A DNA stretch of 64,000 bases from Talinum fruticosum (lineage: Eukaryota; Streptophyta; Magnoliopsida; Caryophyllales; Talinaceae). Shown here in pieces: positions 21,752 through 33,732 of this stretch. The translations under genes and the position numbers were made by a program. The stretch lies in NCBI GenBank assembly GCA_021018815.1, contig JAITYX010000048.1, forward strand, positions 4,078,501-4,142,500. The letters are read 5' to 3'. The stretch's first letter is position 1. Every line of letters starts with the position of its first letter. Under the pieces are notes generated by a model that had not been told where the DNA came from, searched no databases, and saw nothing but the letters and a program-made list of their open reading frames with translations.

Positions 21752-23633
21752 TAGGGGTGTACCTGAGCCAAGTCCGAGCTTACAGTGTTGGAGCTCGTAA
21801 GCTCAACGAGGCTACACGAGCCAATTACAAATGAGCCAAATGAACGAACAAGTTGACGAGCCAAGCAAACGAGCCTAAAGAGTCCAACAAACGAGCCTAA
21901 AAAGCTCGGCTCGCCAAGCTTATAGAAGCTAATTGCAAATGAGTCGAATGAACGAGTTGACGAGTCGAGCAAATGAGCTGAACGAGCCGAACAAACGAGC
22001 CTAAACAAGTTGAGCAAGTAGGCTAATCAAATGAGCCTAAACAAATTGAAATAAATGAGCTAAAATTTGTGGAGATTAGTATGTGAAGAATTTTTTTTTT
22101 TATTATCTTTTGATATGATTGCCTAAAAATCAGCATGTAAATCTTAAAAAATCAGCATATATATATAATTTTATTATCTTTTATATATATTTATTATCTA
22201 AAAATCAACATGTATATCTTTTAAACAAAAATAGCAGGATACTTTCTTTCCCCTTCTTCTCTTTCAAATTGCCTCACTCTCTCTTCTTCCTCGCCGCCTG
22301 CCATCGCCATCGCTATCGCCCTGCCTCCCACAGCTTGCTGGCGCTCTACTGCCCTACCGCTACCTCAGCTGCCCACCGCCAATCTCCGATTGCCTCTCTT
22401 ATTTATTCTCTTGGTAAGTTGCTCTTGTACAATTAGGATTTTTTTCTAAATTTTAAAAAAATTATTGTAAAAGAATTCTAATCTCTTCTTGCTGCGCTTT
22501 AGCAACCTCTTAACTCTTTTTATGATTAAATTTTTAGATCTTGATTAGTGAATATATAAGTATCACTTTTTGATTAATTCTCTTTCTTTTGAGGTAAAAA
22601 CCCTAAAAGTTCATACTTTTTATTATTTTTCTTGTGTTTGGTTGCCTTAATGAATTTTGGAGGGTGGAAAATATTATTAGGGATGATTTATGAAAGATTT
22701 TTGTGAGTTTTATGATTGAAAGGGGTTGATTTATGCATGAGTTATAAATTCTAGGAGAACTAGAAAATTAACCTGAAATTCGATAACTTTAAAAATTCTC
22801 AAGAATTTGTAAAATAGTCTAAAAATTTCAAAAACATATAGTAGATATATCTAAAGGTTATTAATTTCAGTTTTTGAATTGATTAATTTAGACTTACATT
22901 GAAAGAGTTATTAATTTTCTCCCAAGAATGCACAATTTATGACCGAAATTGACCCATGTGATAAAGTTGAATTTTTATAGTACTTATAATTTTTGGTTGT
23001 TGTTGATCATAAAGTAAATGTTGTAGGAAACACTTATACCTTTCTATATTGTGCTCATTAATTGAAATCCAATTTTAGAATTAAAAGTTATGCCCTTTGG
23101 AAATTGAAGTTAAATTCCGTCCGAAACCGAAAAGTGAAAAATATATGTTTTAGTGTTAAATTATTCTTTATAAATTAGAAAATAATTATTAAAAATTATT
23201 TTGGTTCTCTAAGATCATATATTGGGATGATTAGTGTGTTTTAAAAACTGATCTTCTTGAATAATGTTGATAATTAATTATGTACATATATATCTTGTGC
23301 ATAACGAGTGCAAAAATAAAATTGTATCCCCTTTCTCGGGTATCAAAAGAAGATGATCAACTTAAAGAGTTCATATTGCCAATGTCTAATGAATGATCGA
23401 CGTGCCCACTTTGATGATATTTTGCTATATTGGAAATGTGGAATGAAGAGCCTAATTTTTTTTTTTTTAGTAACTCGATAGACATTATTTGTTACAAGGA
23501 CTTTGAATTGGGTTGTGAGCTTGATTGTGCGGATCTCGATGAGCCATGAGCCGAGCTCGAGCTTTAAATGATACTCACGAGCCGAGCTCGAGTCTGGCCG
23601 GTTCATGCTCGACTAGACTCGAATTCACCTCTA
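21752..23633. mobile_element. hAT-family non-autonomous element, copy R, complete
   Basis: Begins TAGGGGTG and ends CACCTCTA, giving short terminal inverted repeats (TAGGGGTG against TAGAGGTG). It is flanked by a perfect 8-bp duplication ATTTGGTG at 21744-21751 and 23634-23641. Eight-base duplications and a TAGGG start are diagnostic of hAT elements. Both subterminal regions carry repeated gagccgag/gagccgaac motifs, in two tandem blocks at the left (21760-22050). The interior has no transposase. It has the pyrimidine-rich leader and intron-like module shared with copies L and M. The 1.48-kb block of L and M is missing at about 22100. Confidence 0.8.
22230..23460 (+). other. Leader-plus-intron-like module inside hAT copy R
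   Basis: Counterpart of 10320-11520. The donor-like site is GTAAGT at 22414, closer to consensus than in copy L. The acceptor position reads ctcgg instead of ctcag (near 23337), so splicing as in L would be lost. The leader has expanded codon-like gccatcgc repeats. The frame at 22119-22436 has no known homologue I can name. Confidence 0.35.
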
Positions 23634-23641
23634 ATTTGGTG

Positions 23642-23955
23642 CTAATGTCATTGAGTGTCCACTTGTCACACATGCCTTTAATATCCAATCTCAGAAAAAT
23701 AATTTCAAAATTATGATAATAATTTTTAAAAAATTTAAATAATAAACCATAAGAAGTGAGTTTCTTTAATTCAAAAACTTAGCAAGAAATCACAACAAAA
23801 GGCAATTAAAGATAATATCAGAACAAAAAGACAACTATTAATCGAAGGTTCTAAAAAGAGATAGACACATAACTTTATGAGTGACAAATCAGTTCAACTA
23901 ATAAAGTCTCTTAAAATATTATCTCGGACTTAGATCTAAATTCTGACTAAACAAC
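23642..23955. repeat. Cluster-specific flank block, copy 3 of 3
   Basis: Matches 6604-7042 and 11972-12352 from gtccacttgtcac through the agacttag region. It lies immediately right of the complete hAT copy, like copy 2, which shows the same ancestral arrangement. Confidence 0.7.
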
Positions 23956-25258
23956 TTCCATCCTGAAACAAATAAAAAAATATTGATTAATAATACAATG
24001 TAGAGCCCGACCTGGGATTTGTCCAATCGAAAAAATGGGTTTGTAAGCCGACCCAAAGTAAAGAAATCTTATTTTTATGGTGTTAACGGGTTTTTGTGGT
24101 TTACTAACTTCCGTCACGCAAATTAGACTCCGACCGTGATCCGAACCTCTAAGCAGGGTTAAGATTTCATCACCAGGCTAACAAATAAAATAAATAGAAA
24201 AAGGACGACACTTTTCGGGTGTTTACATATTTATTTTGTGTATTTGTTTTGTCAAATTAGAAAGGAAACCATATTATGTTGGAAGTGTAGAAAAAGAAAT
24301 CAAAGTGCATCAAAAAAGATAAAAAGAAATCAAAACAATATTTTAAATCGTAAAATTATATTAAAATACATAATCTTAACATATCTTTAATTACATAGAA
24401 AAACATATCTAAAAAGATGCATAAAACTTAAAGTGAAAGTATTTTTTTACATGTTCTATTTTAAAGGAAAAAATAAAAAAAAATATTTTTATTAATAAAA
24501 AACGCAAACAACACTCACGTTTATAAGTGGATATTTATATATTTATAATAAAGAGATCAAACACAACTTTTAAGTAATAATTAATACAAATTTTACTAAC
24601 ATTTAGTTTTAAAACAATGACAATCTTCACATGGGTAATTCTTGATTACTTTGCACATTTACATTGATAAAGGATATCATGATCTATAAGTAATGTGGTA
24701 TAATGATTTAAAAATTTATCTTTGATCCAATATCGTTGATCGTAATAGTTTATCATAACTCTTATGTAAACGGATACTAATATTCGTATCAAAAGGGAAA
24801 CAGAAAAAACTACTTAGAAATTAAAATTAAACTTATAGTTTGGTGTAAAATTACTTAGCAGGCGACTTAGTATTGAGAAAATTATTGATGGCCTCTGAGA
24901 TAAAGAAGAGAGGGAGGCTAGAGGTTTTTAAGGATTAATATAAGCATAGCATGTCAAATTTGAACACCTCTCCCTCCGCCCCCGCCCCCTCCAAAACCAA
25001 AAATGCATGTTAAAATTGGATATGGTACTACAGAATATGTAGCAGACAGCCGTACATTAAAACTATTATTAGTGTAAGAGATTCAAATTGTGATAATTCT
25101 TGAAAGTTTTCTAATTATTTTATAAAGCCAATTGCATGCGTCTTTTATCAATATCCGTGTGGAAATTAAAAGCTAGCCATTTGCGAACAAGACTATGTCT
25201 AACACCCCACGAAATTTCCTATTCAGAAAACAAATAACCCACCAAGATGCATGGTTCA
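23956..25258. other. Unique AT-rich spacer before GLP3
   Basis: No gene or recognisable transposon end. Positions 24000-24220 are richer in GC, with short gaccc motifs, and may be an old retroelement scrap. A C-rich patch at 24965-25000 is the only other compositional feature. The GLP3 upstream region is unrelated to that of GLP1/2 except in the last 110 bp. Confidence 0.45.
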
Positions 25259-25296
25259 TTGACTTACCAGCCCCCACCCACCTAATTCTATAAATA
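25259..25296 (+). promoter_or_regulatory. GLP3 core promoter
   Basis: TATAAATA at 25289-25296, 98 bp before the start codon, and one W-box core TTGACT at 25259-25264. From the TATA box to the ATG it is recognisably related to GLP1 but clearly diverged. DNA further upstream is not, so expression may differ. Confidence 0.7.
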
Positions 25297-25386
25297 GAAC
25301 AAGTGATTTCACCAAGAGATGCACAACACTGATAACAAGATAATCTAACTCCTCTAGTACACTCATCGCTTTCTCTATTCTCAAAG

Positions 25387-26013
25387 ATGAATATTGCAGT
25401 TTTCTTCACCTTCTCCCTCCTTGCTTCTCTCTCCTATGCCATTGAGGATGACTACTGTGTGGCTGATTACAACCTTCCCAAGGGACCAGCCGGTTATTCT
25501 TGCAAGGACCCTGCTAAGGTCACAGTGGATGACTTCATTTACACAGGCTTCCGTGTTGGCGGACCTACCAACAACATTTTCGGAAATTCTGTCAACTTAG
25601 CATTTTCTAATGTGTTTCCTGGTATAAATGGCCTCGGTATTTCCATGGCAAGGTTAGACTTTGCCGTTGGTGGTGTTATACCAATGCATGCCCACAGGAC
25701 ATCAGAGATCTTTATTGTGGCAAAAGGAAGTATTATAGCCGGCTTCATTGACACAAACAACACCGCATACTACAAAACTTTGGAAGTGGGAGATGTCATG
25801 GTCTTCCCAGATGGCATGTTGCATTTCCAAGTTAACGTCGGGAAAACTCCCGCTCTTGCATTTGTTGCCTTGAGCAGTGCAAACCCCGGCATTCAACTCA
25901 CTGACACTGCCCTTTTTGCTGGCAATCTCCCCGCTGAGCTTGCCGAGAAAACCATGCTTCTAGACCGTGAACAAGTGAGGAAGCTTAGGAGGGCCTTTGG
26001 CAATAGTAGCTAA
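25387..26013 (+). CDS. Germin-like protein, ABP19/ABP20 type (GLP3)
   Basis: Third tandem copy, 208 residues, with signal peptide 1-18, C24/C39, ligands H101, H103, E107 and H146, and N124 glycosylation site all retained. Relative to GLP1 it has R32K, D62N, N143G, N163S, T207S and N208S. N143G gives the usual Gly of cupin box 2, so GLP1/2 are the derived form at this site. I count about 30 nucleotide differences from GLP1. Only about 6 lie in the first 390 bp and about 24 in the last 235 bp, a pattern expected after partial gene conversion. The upstream flank is almost wholly different and the 3' UTR has diverged. The gene looks functional; substrate or ligand cannot be inferred. Confidence 0.95.
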   Translation: MNIAVFFTFSLLASLSYAIEDDYCVADYNLPKGPAGYSCKDPAKVTVDDFIYTGFRVGGPTNNIFGNSVNLAFSNVFPGINGLGISMARLDFAVGGVIPMHAHRTSEIFIVAKGSIIAGFIDTNNTAYYKTLEVGDVMVFPDGMLHFQVNVGKTPALAFVALSSANPGIQLTDTALFAGNLPAELAEKTMLLDREQVRKLRRAFGNSS

Positions 26014-27118
26014 CTAAGAATAGGTGACGCATTACTTTTGTATCAATCATTTACTGTCTTTTTCATGCATCTTTCCTTCACCTGATTTATTAATTTTGTA
26101 TGAGGAGAGAATAAGAGGGGAAGAGAATGAATTCCTGTATTGAAATTTTTACTCTCATTAAATTAATAATCATTAATATTGGCCTTCGTTGACTTATTTT
26201 TCTACAAAGTTTAGTCATAAAATTCTTGTCCGGATGTTAAACGCGGACAATTGGTCATGGTCAAATTAAAATTCTGGTCGGGTTTAGGTTTGTCCATTCA
26301 GATTAAGGTTGTTCAAATTTTGTGATTAATTTTTACGCTTCAATAACAAAACCATAGTAACGAGTCTATTTGTTTTCAAATTTTGACTCTTCGTTTCCTC
26401 TCCATCTCCATCCTCATCCTCTTCAACTAAAATGCTTAGCACGACTTCACAAACACTAAATCAAACTATATAAATTTTGTGTTAATTCTTCTAGGTTCTT
26501 CCATTTTGCCCACCGATTTTATAACTATTCCTGTTAACCCTTGCAAACCCGACATTTCAATTTGTGTGAAGTTTTTGATGTTTAAAGCCGTATGATTTAT
26601 TGGTTGTTGTGAAGTCAAAATGAAATGCCAGTTCGTTAATGACCAACATAAGAAGAGTAAAACTCATTTCATGGATTAAGAAACTAGCGGATTCGACGGA
26701 AAAGCGAAATGAAAAGGTGAGATCAAATTACATGAGAATTCCAATTCACAAAGCCCAAGAGATTGAATTTCACATGCTCATTTGCTTTTGGTCCACATTT
26801 TGAGGGGAAGGGGGAGAAGGAAGCGAAAACACGAACCAGAAACAACGGCAGTTGACAAATGAAGGAATTCTAGGCTTGTCAATAATGGGGATTTCGGAGG
26901 AGAGTGAGAGATAGAGAGAGGAGGGAGGGAAGAAGTGAGAGTTAAGTGAGAGAAAGTAAGTCAATATTAACCCATCTAAAGCTTATGTGTAAATTTAGAA
27001 AACAAATCAGTCCAACAATTTGAAAAAAAAATGTCATGTGGACAATTTCACCCCCATGTAATTCAACCACCGAGTCTTACCGCTTTGAACTTGATGGTGC
27101 GATGTCGAAAAATATTAG
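26014..27118. other. GLP3 3' flank and spacer
   Basis: The 3' UTR keeps the theme of the others (gaggggaagagaatgaattcctgtatt), with AATGAA in place of AATAAA. Positions 26770-26964 read on the minus strand give a pyrimidine-rich, leader-like stretch with a short frame, no product recognised. The spacer ends at the ATTAG target site of the Tat element (27114-27118). Confidence 0.45.
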
Positions 27119-27758
27119 TGTAAACACAAATTTCGAGTCTAAAATAAATAAAGATAGGAAATTAGGAAACAAATATAATTTGTATTGATTTTTGGTTAAT
27201 AGGTACAATCTCCGTATTGAATACGATAAACGTAATCCTCTAATTCAATCTCCTTGAAACTTGAATGATTCGAGGGCGTTGTAGCTTGATCTCGAACGTT
27301 GATGTTAAGGCGGATGATGAACACCGAATGGTTCTTGATCCGGATGTGCTCGAGAGTCTTGAATTTGAATCGTTGACTCCGATTTTTGAACGGTTGCGGA
27401 CTTTGATTCTTGTCGCTTGGTAGTCTGGATGTCGTTTGCCGTTTGAGCTCTGGATTTCGCAAATGCTCGAATGTGTAAAAATGAGGAAATGACCTCTATT
27501 TATAACTTTTGGAGGTAGGGTTTGGCTTGGGCTTTGGGATTGGGCCCATAATTTAGTAATTATTTCTTAAAAGAAATATTTACTATTTACTCGCATCATC
27601 AACGACACGTGGCAACTTCTAATCGCCCGAATTTGATTTCTTTTTATTTTAATTTTAAAGGCTTTCCAAGACTAATTTTACACGTGGCAATTCGCAATAG
27701 GTGAAATTACTTTCCACGTGGCGACATATAGTCGGCTAACGAATTTTTGCCTCCTACA
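27119..27758 (-). repeat. Tat element 3' LTR
   Basis: 640 bp, TGTA...TACA ends, adjacent to the polypurine tract. The repeat carries a cluster of cacgtgg motifs (near 27608, 27683 and 27715), possible G-box-like sites. Confidence 0.95.
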
Positions 27759-27770
27759 AATGCCCCCTTC
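27759..27770 (-). other. Tat polypurine tract
   Basis: Minus-strand GAAGGGGGCATT lies immediately before the 3' LTR, where plus-strand DNA synthesis is primed. It confirms minus-strand orientation. Confidence 0.75.
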
Positions 27771-28151
27771 GAGAGTCACTGCGTGCACGAGTTTTCTTGA
27801 GTGCTTGGAGCGATTGTATCTCGAACATTTAGAAGATGATTGATACGAGTTGATTTTAATCACTCTCTTCATTTGCAACTTTTTTAAACTGGCGCGGAAT
27901 AATACTCGAATAACCTAGGTCGTATATTTAGACTTGTTTAAGTATAATTTGCAAGATATACTTGCTTTTCTTTAATAAATAAGATGCAATTTTTGGATAA
28001 TTGTAATTGTACACAAAAATTGAATTGAAGATAAAGCATGTACAAAATGGCTTTAGCTTCAATAAACTTTCACGCTAAGGCTAGCGATGATTAATTAGAA
28101 CCATTTTATTTTAAATTAATTGCTGTTCTTTTCATTACAATTCAATATACT

Positions 28152-31100
28152 GTGGCCATTTATGGTTTCAAAGCACAGGAAATGATTCTTGGGTTACCGG
28201 TTATGACCCGGCAGCGTCATTGTCCCTTTCTCCAGCTATTCAAAGCCCACGTTGTCTCCCACTTTCCTAAAGCATCACTGGCTGCTTTCTCTCATCAAAA
28301 CCTCCAATGGCTCTTCTCTCTCCCTCACGCTCTCTCTGCTCTTTATCCCGACAGCCTAAGCCTTTGCAGGAGCAACGCCTACCGCCGCCGATCTTTTTCC
28401 AGTCCTGAAGCCAGTGCCTTTCCGGTGGGCAGGTCTCCGTCAGAGCAGCCACTTTCCGGACTTTTTCAGCCATCAAACGCGTCGCCGTCTGCTCCGTCCG
28501 GTCCCGAGGCTAGCGCTTTTCCGATGGTAGATCTTCGTCGAGGCAGTCGCCCTCCGAGCTTTCCGGCCGCCAATCGCGTCGCCAACCACCATTCGACGGC
28601 TTCGATCGAGGCAAGGACAGCGGTACCGTGTTTTTTCCGACTTCAATCCCACTGGTATACGCGTTTCCTCGCTCTTCTTTTTTTTTTTTTGGCGAGTTCT
28701 GAACCCGGTGTTCTCTTTCCTCTTTTTTCAGGACCCAGCGACATGGGTCTCAAGTGTTGGAGCCAAAGAAGGTACTCGTGAGATCTTGTTTAGACCCATT
28801 CGAGGTTTTCTTCTCGATGGAGGGGTAGTAGCGAACTGGGTGCCGTAGACACCATTCCACCTCCCGTTTTTTTTTTTTTTTTTTTTTTTTTTTGTTGTCG
28901 GAGTTAATAGCTTACATAATGAAGTAGGAGGCTCTTGGGATTTGAAGAGTTTATATTTTGTAAACTGTTGTTTATCCGAGCAGGATGACATTTGAAAAGT
29001 TTGTAACTTGCTGGGTGCGCTTTTGGTTTCGTGGAAAGGTGATCTACACAGCCCCTCCTCCACGTGTCAATAGGAAGAGGACTAAAGCCCCTGCACTTAC
29101 TTCTTGTCCATCCGAAAAAATTAAACCTTATTCACCAAGAACCAAGGACAAGGATCATTTCGTCACACTCAAGATCCCAGAAGAGATGATTGAAGAGACC
29201 TACCTTTCCGCCCTTATAGCATGTTGGTTATGCTTCTTTGTGTTGCCAACTAATGAGCCATGTCTTATCCGTCCGGAGATGTTCAAAGCTGCCAGTAAAC
29301 TTGCTCATGGAGAGCGTATGAACTTGGCGATTCCTACTTTAGCTAGCATTTATCGAGGATTGAACACTATCTCTTCGGCTAAAAGCTTGCATAAGTCTGG
29401 AAGTCATTTTCCCTATCTATTATGTTTATGGATGGCTTGGAACTTATTTCAACGTCCATTTTGAACATCCTTATTAATGCTATGGCCTACCAAAAATGAT
29501 CAGATTTTCAGGAGAGAAGATGAGCCTAACCCCTGAACTATCGCCAGCTCGAGAGCCGTTAAGATGTAAGGATGTTGCTGCTATGTACACTAATGCTCTC
29601 TTTAAGACGGAGACAAGCAAGTTCCATAGATTCTTGACAGACACCAAGGATATATCTCAAAGTTGGCGAGGCTTATATGATTTGTCTTCGTTCGGGTTTT
29701 TGACCCTTTGGCAACGAAAGAAAATCATGATTGAGCCATACTTTCCTTGTAAGTTTGGGCGACAATTTGGTTATCACCAAGATGTATTGGGTGAGGAGAA
29801 GAGGAATGTTCATAAAGGTACTTTGGAAGAAGCAGGACGTTATTGGTTTAATCCGACAGAGCATGTGACCGGATCCACCGTATACGTCCCTCTTCCTCCG
29901 TATAAGCAATCCATACTAGCTACCAAAGCATATATAAAGTGGTGATCTTTTAGAGGGGATCTTTTTCCTCTTGATTCCAAGCGGCCTAATTGTGATTTTT
30001 GCGCCCACGAAAAACTAGTAAGGCGAAAGTTGTTGATGATGTTTCGCACTAGTTGTTATTGGTGGAAAAGTGAGTGCACACAAGCCGAATATACCACAAG
30101 TCCATGAGACTACTCCTTCTCCCGTTGACCCTAATGAAGAAGGGGGTGATAGTTCTTCGATAGGACCGGACCCGTCTCCTCGTAAAAGCAAGACGTGTTC
30201 CCCTGGAAAAGAGAAAATCGATGCTTTAAAAGGCTTAGGGATCAATCGCTCTACCGATAGTGACAAAGGGTTTTCAAGATCAAGGGATACAGCAGATAGC
30301 GTGGAGGCTTTACCAAAGTCTAAAGGCAAGGTCAACAAGGTACGGTGATGCACCGCAATCAAAGGGCGAGACCGAAGAAAAGGCATATCTTATTGTCTCA
30401 CTCTTTTTTTTTTTTTTTTTGTTTTGTTTTAACTCATGTGATTTTGCTTATGATGTAGGGGCAAAATGCGGGAGTTAAGAAGAAAACAAATGTCATGGTC
30501 AGCCATAAGGACAGCGAAGACACCGTGGATCGTGCCTATTGTAGAAGCATCCGGAGGAGATTCCGTTGATCAAATGCGTTCACCAAAGAAGCGAGCGGAC
30601 GTCGTGCCCTGTTCGGACAAGAGAGCAGAGCGTCCTCATTCTCCTACCCCATCAGCCTCATCCTATCTTCCAGGAAGAATTTCTTCCCATGTTTTTGATG
30701 ATTTAGCCATAAGTACGCAGCAGCGCTTTCGCATTATTTGAAGAAGGTTGTCCCAAAATCTACGAGATGACATAACTCATATTTGGAGGGAAGCTGAAAA
30801 GATATACAACACTTTGTCATCTTTTCGGGCCAATTACTCAAAGTTGAAGGACAATGTCAGTGCGTACTTGAATGAACTTGAGCAATACATGAAGTTGAAA
30901 ACTCGATTGCGGAATTACACTTCGGCGCAGAGGTATTAAGCAAGCGGACAATTTTGTTAACCCAACTTGAGGAAGCCAAAGTATCTCGCAGGAAAGATCA
31001 GCGATGAACTTGATAAGGAAGCCGCTTCAATTGCCCGAGTTCATAAGCGAAGGAAATTACTTGAGGATGACATCGAACGAGTCAAGGTCGAAGAGCAGGA

Positions 31101-31280
31101 GTTGTAGGATTCGTTCAAGGAGAAGGAAGCTTTATTGAAGAAGGTCAACGATGATACATCATCTCTTCAAAAGGAGGTTGTTGCATTGGATGCTATCCCT
31201 CAAGCTACTCGAAGTGGAGATAACTCGAGTTGAAGCAGCCAAAAGACGGGTCCAAGAGCTTTTAGGCACTTTGGATGGAT
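28152..31280 (+). pseudogene. Antisense extra frame of the Tat element, plant mobile domain
   Basis: Runs opposite to gag-pol. The piece at 28985-29464 contains the plant mobile domain signature (SALIACWLCFFVLPTNE, then LAIPTLASIYRGLN near residues 75-120), a domain shared by plant transposase-like and host proteins. Further pieces at 29496-29945 and 30070-30741 continue the frame as a Ser/Pro/Lys-rich linker, and 30748-31230 encodes a heptad-rich helical region likely to form a coiled coil. A Pro/Ser-rich piece (28152-28781) lies at the front. Two T runs (28869-28893, 30402-30420) and several stops interrupt it. Extra frames of this kind are known in Tat elements (for example Grande); their role is unknown. 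Intron positions cannot be judged here. Confidence 0.75.
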
Positions 31281-31723
31281 AGACTTTATTTAATGTTGTT
31301 ATCTTAGACCCTCCCTTTTTTATTGCAATTTATTATCATGCTTTTTCCCTTTGAACTTTGAAATCATTCACTATTGTCACTAGTTTGAGTATATTACAAT
31401 AAGACAACGACTTTACTTTAAGTTTATGCAAGTAAAGATGTGATAATGTATGCAATACCCACAAACTTTATTTATCTTTCTTCTTTTGCGGTCTGTGCTC
31501 AAGTTTATTCTCAAGCTGCCTACGTACCTACAGGGATTACAATACCCTAAAGGATCAAGCCAAACGTAGTTCAAACCGAAAGGAATGAATTATTTTATTG
31601 AATTTTTTTTCTTCGCCATTCACAATTTATACTCTTACGGGCCAGGAGTAGTACATTTAATTTCAACTTACAAGAATGAGCAGTTTAGGCTCTTGCTTAG
31701 GAGCTTACAAGAGATGATAATCA

Positions 31724-33037
31724 AGAATGATAAATCTTCAAGAATTTCCCATTTATAGGGCCAACTCGTACTCCTTCGGTGTCAACTATCTTATAGGTAC
31801 CATTTGTGTAGACTTCCCGCACCACATAAGGACCATCCCACTTTGAACCGAACTTGTTTCCAGTCTTGTGAGACATGATGATTGGTCTTCTTACTGCAAG
31901 TACTTGATCTCCTACTTGAAACAAGCGCGGTCGAACTTTCTTGTTGAATGCCCGAGATAGGCGAGCTTGATAACATTTTAACTTCGTTGTGCTCGAAGTC
32001 TTTTTTCATCCAAGGCCTCCAACTCACCTAAACGAAGCTTGTGATTTTCATCTTCTGTCAAGCCCTCTTGTATGGCAATACGAAAGGATGGAATCTGAAG
32101 TTCTAATGGCAATATAGCTTCAACCCCATAGACCAAAGCAAAGGGAGTTGACTGTGTTGGCGTTTTATACGTGGTTCCGTATGCCCATAGAGCTTCACCT
32201 AACCTCTCATGCCATTCCCGTTTGGATTTCGCGACAACCTTTTTGAGCAAATTGCACAATGTTTTATTAAAAGCTTCGCCGGGCCATTTGTAGGAGCATT
32301 ATACATGGAAGACTTGTGTTGAGCAAACTTGAACTTTTCGCATAGATCGCTTCATTAGATCGTTGAAAAATGGCTTACCATTGTCAATAATGATATATCG
32401 AGGTACACCGTATCGATAAATGATATGTGTCCTTATAAAATCAACAACGTTCTCCTTTTTACTTCCCTCTATGCAATTACTTTTGCCCATTTTGAGAAAT
32501 AATCAGTAGCGGCCAAGATGTAAGCGTGACCAGCAGACGATTTGGGTGTGATTGGGCCAACAACATCCAATCCCCGTGCTTCAAAAGGCCAAGATGCCAC
32601 CGTAGGATGCAACGGTTCCGGAGGTTGATGTATAAAATTTGCATGAAATTGACAAGCCTCACATTTCTTGGCTTAATCTATGCAGTCTTGAACCATAGTA
32701 GGCCGAAGTAGCCCATCCTTTTGATACGATCATAGAGTTTAGGTCCTGACTGATGTGCTCCACATATACCCGAATGAGCTTCCTCCATTGCTTTCCTTGC
32801 TTCTTCCATGCCGAGGCATCGCAACCAAAGACCATGAAAAGAGCGTCGATATAGCGTCCTATTATAGCGGAGAAAACGTGGAGCTCTCCGTTGAATTTCT
32901 GTCTTATGCTTGGGATCACTAGGGAGCTTCCCATGTTCTAAGTAATCGATAAGTGGTTGTCGCCAATCTTCTTTATCTACTTCGCACGCACTTACCGCAT
33001 TGGTGTCTTCTACAAAATTTTCATTAGAAGATGTCAC
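31724..33037 (-). pseudogene. Tat integrase, broken
   Basis: The N-terminal zinc-binding region appears at 32678-33037 (HSGICGAHQSG), the catalytic core at 32299-32600 with D in LDVVGP and D in IIDNGKPF, and the C-terminal part at 31721-32259 (WHERLGEALWAY, VYGVEAILP, then KWDGPYVVREVY). The stretch around the third catalytic residue (near 32275-32285) loses its frame, apparently by a one-base deletion. Further breaks separate the core from the zinc domain. No chromodomain is visible at the C-terminus, which fits Tat. Confidence 0.9.
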
Positions 33038-33075
33038 AACCCATCGGCCACATATTGGAACATCTATGGTTTCTT

Positions 33076-33554
33076 CTACCCCAGTGCCACAGTGGCCGCA
33101 AGATTTGCAAGCACGTCGCCCGTCTTGTTGGCACTTCGAGGAACATGTACTAACTTGACCGTGTCCAATCTATCTAGCAATCGTAGGGCATGCCTGTAAT
33201 ACGGAACAAGGTCTTCCTTCTTCACTTCATATTCCTTTAGGAGTTGATTAATAACCAACCGTGAGTCACCATAAATATCGAGATCTTTGATTCCCATCTC
33301 AATTGCCATCCGAAAACCCGGGATTAACGCTTGATACTCGGCCATGTTGTTTGAACACAACCGGGTAAGTGTGAATGAATATGGGAGAATATGTTTCGAG
33401 GAGAAACAAAGACTACTCTTGCACCAGCACCATCGTGTCTTGCTGCCCCGTCAAAGTACATTTCCCACGGCGGGAGGATGTCGATAAAAAACACATCTTC
33501 TCCAGGCAAATCGTCATTTAGTTCCCAGTGATCCGGTATTGGATGATCGGCCAA
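33076..33554 (-). pseudogene. Second, archaeal-type RNase H of the Tat element
   Basis: Two overlapping pieces carry the acidic motifs YFDGAA (33444-33461), AEYQAL and GDSRLV, plus a final D in the TGDVLANLA segment. This extra RNase H is characteristic of the Tat lineage and lies between the ordinary RNase H and integrase. The domain is split by one frameshift at about 33340-33360, otherwise well preserved. Confidence 0.85.
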
Positions 33555-33732
33555 GAAGTCTCGTTAATGCCCGCCCTTTGACGGCTTTACGTCGGACGTA
33601 AACGATGTCGTATCTGCTTTAAGAGAACAACCCACTTTGCAAGTCTTCCGCTTAAGATTGGCCTTGACAAGATGTACTTAATAGGATCAGCTTTAGAAAT
33701 GACTTGAACTGTGTGAGATTGCATATAATGCC

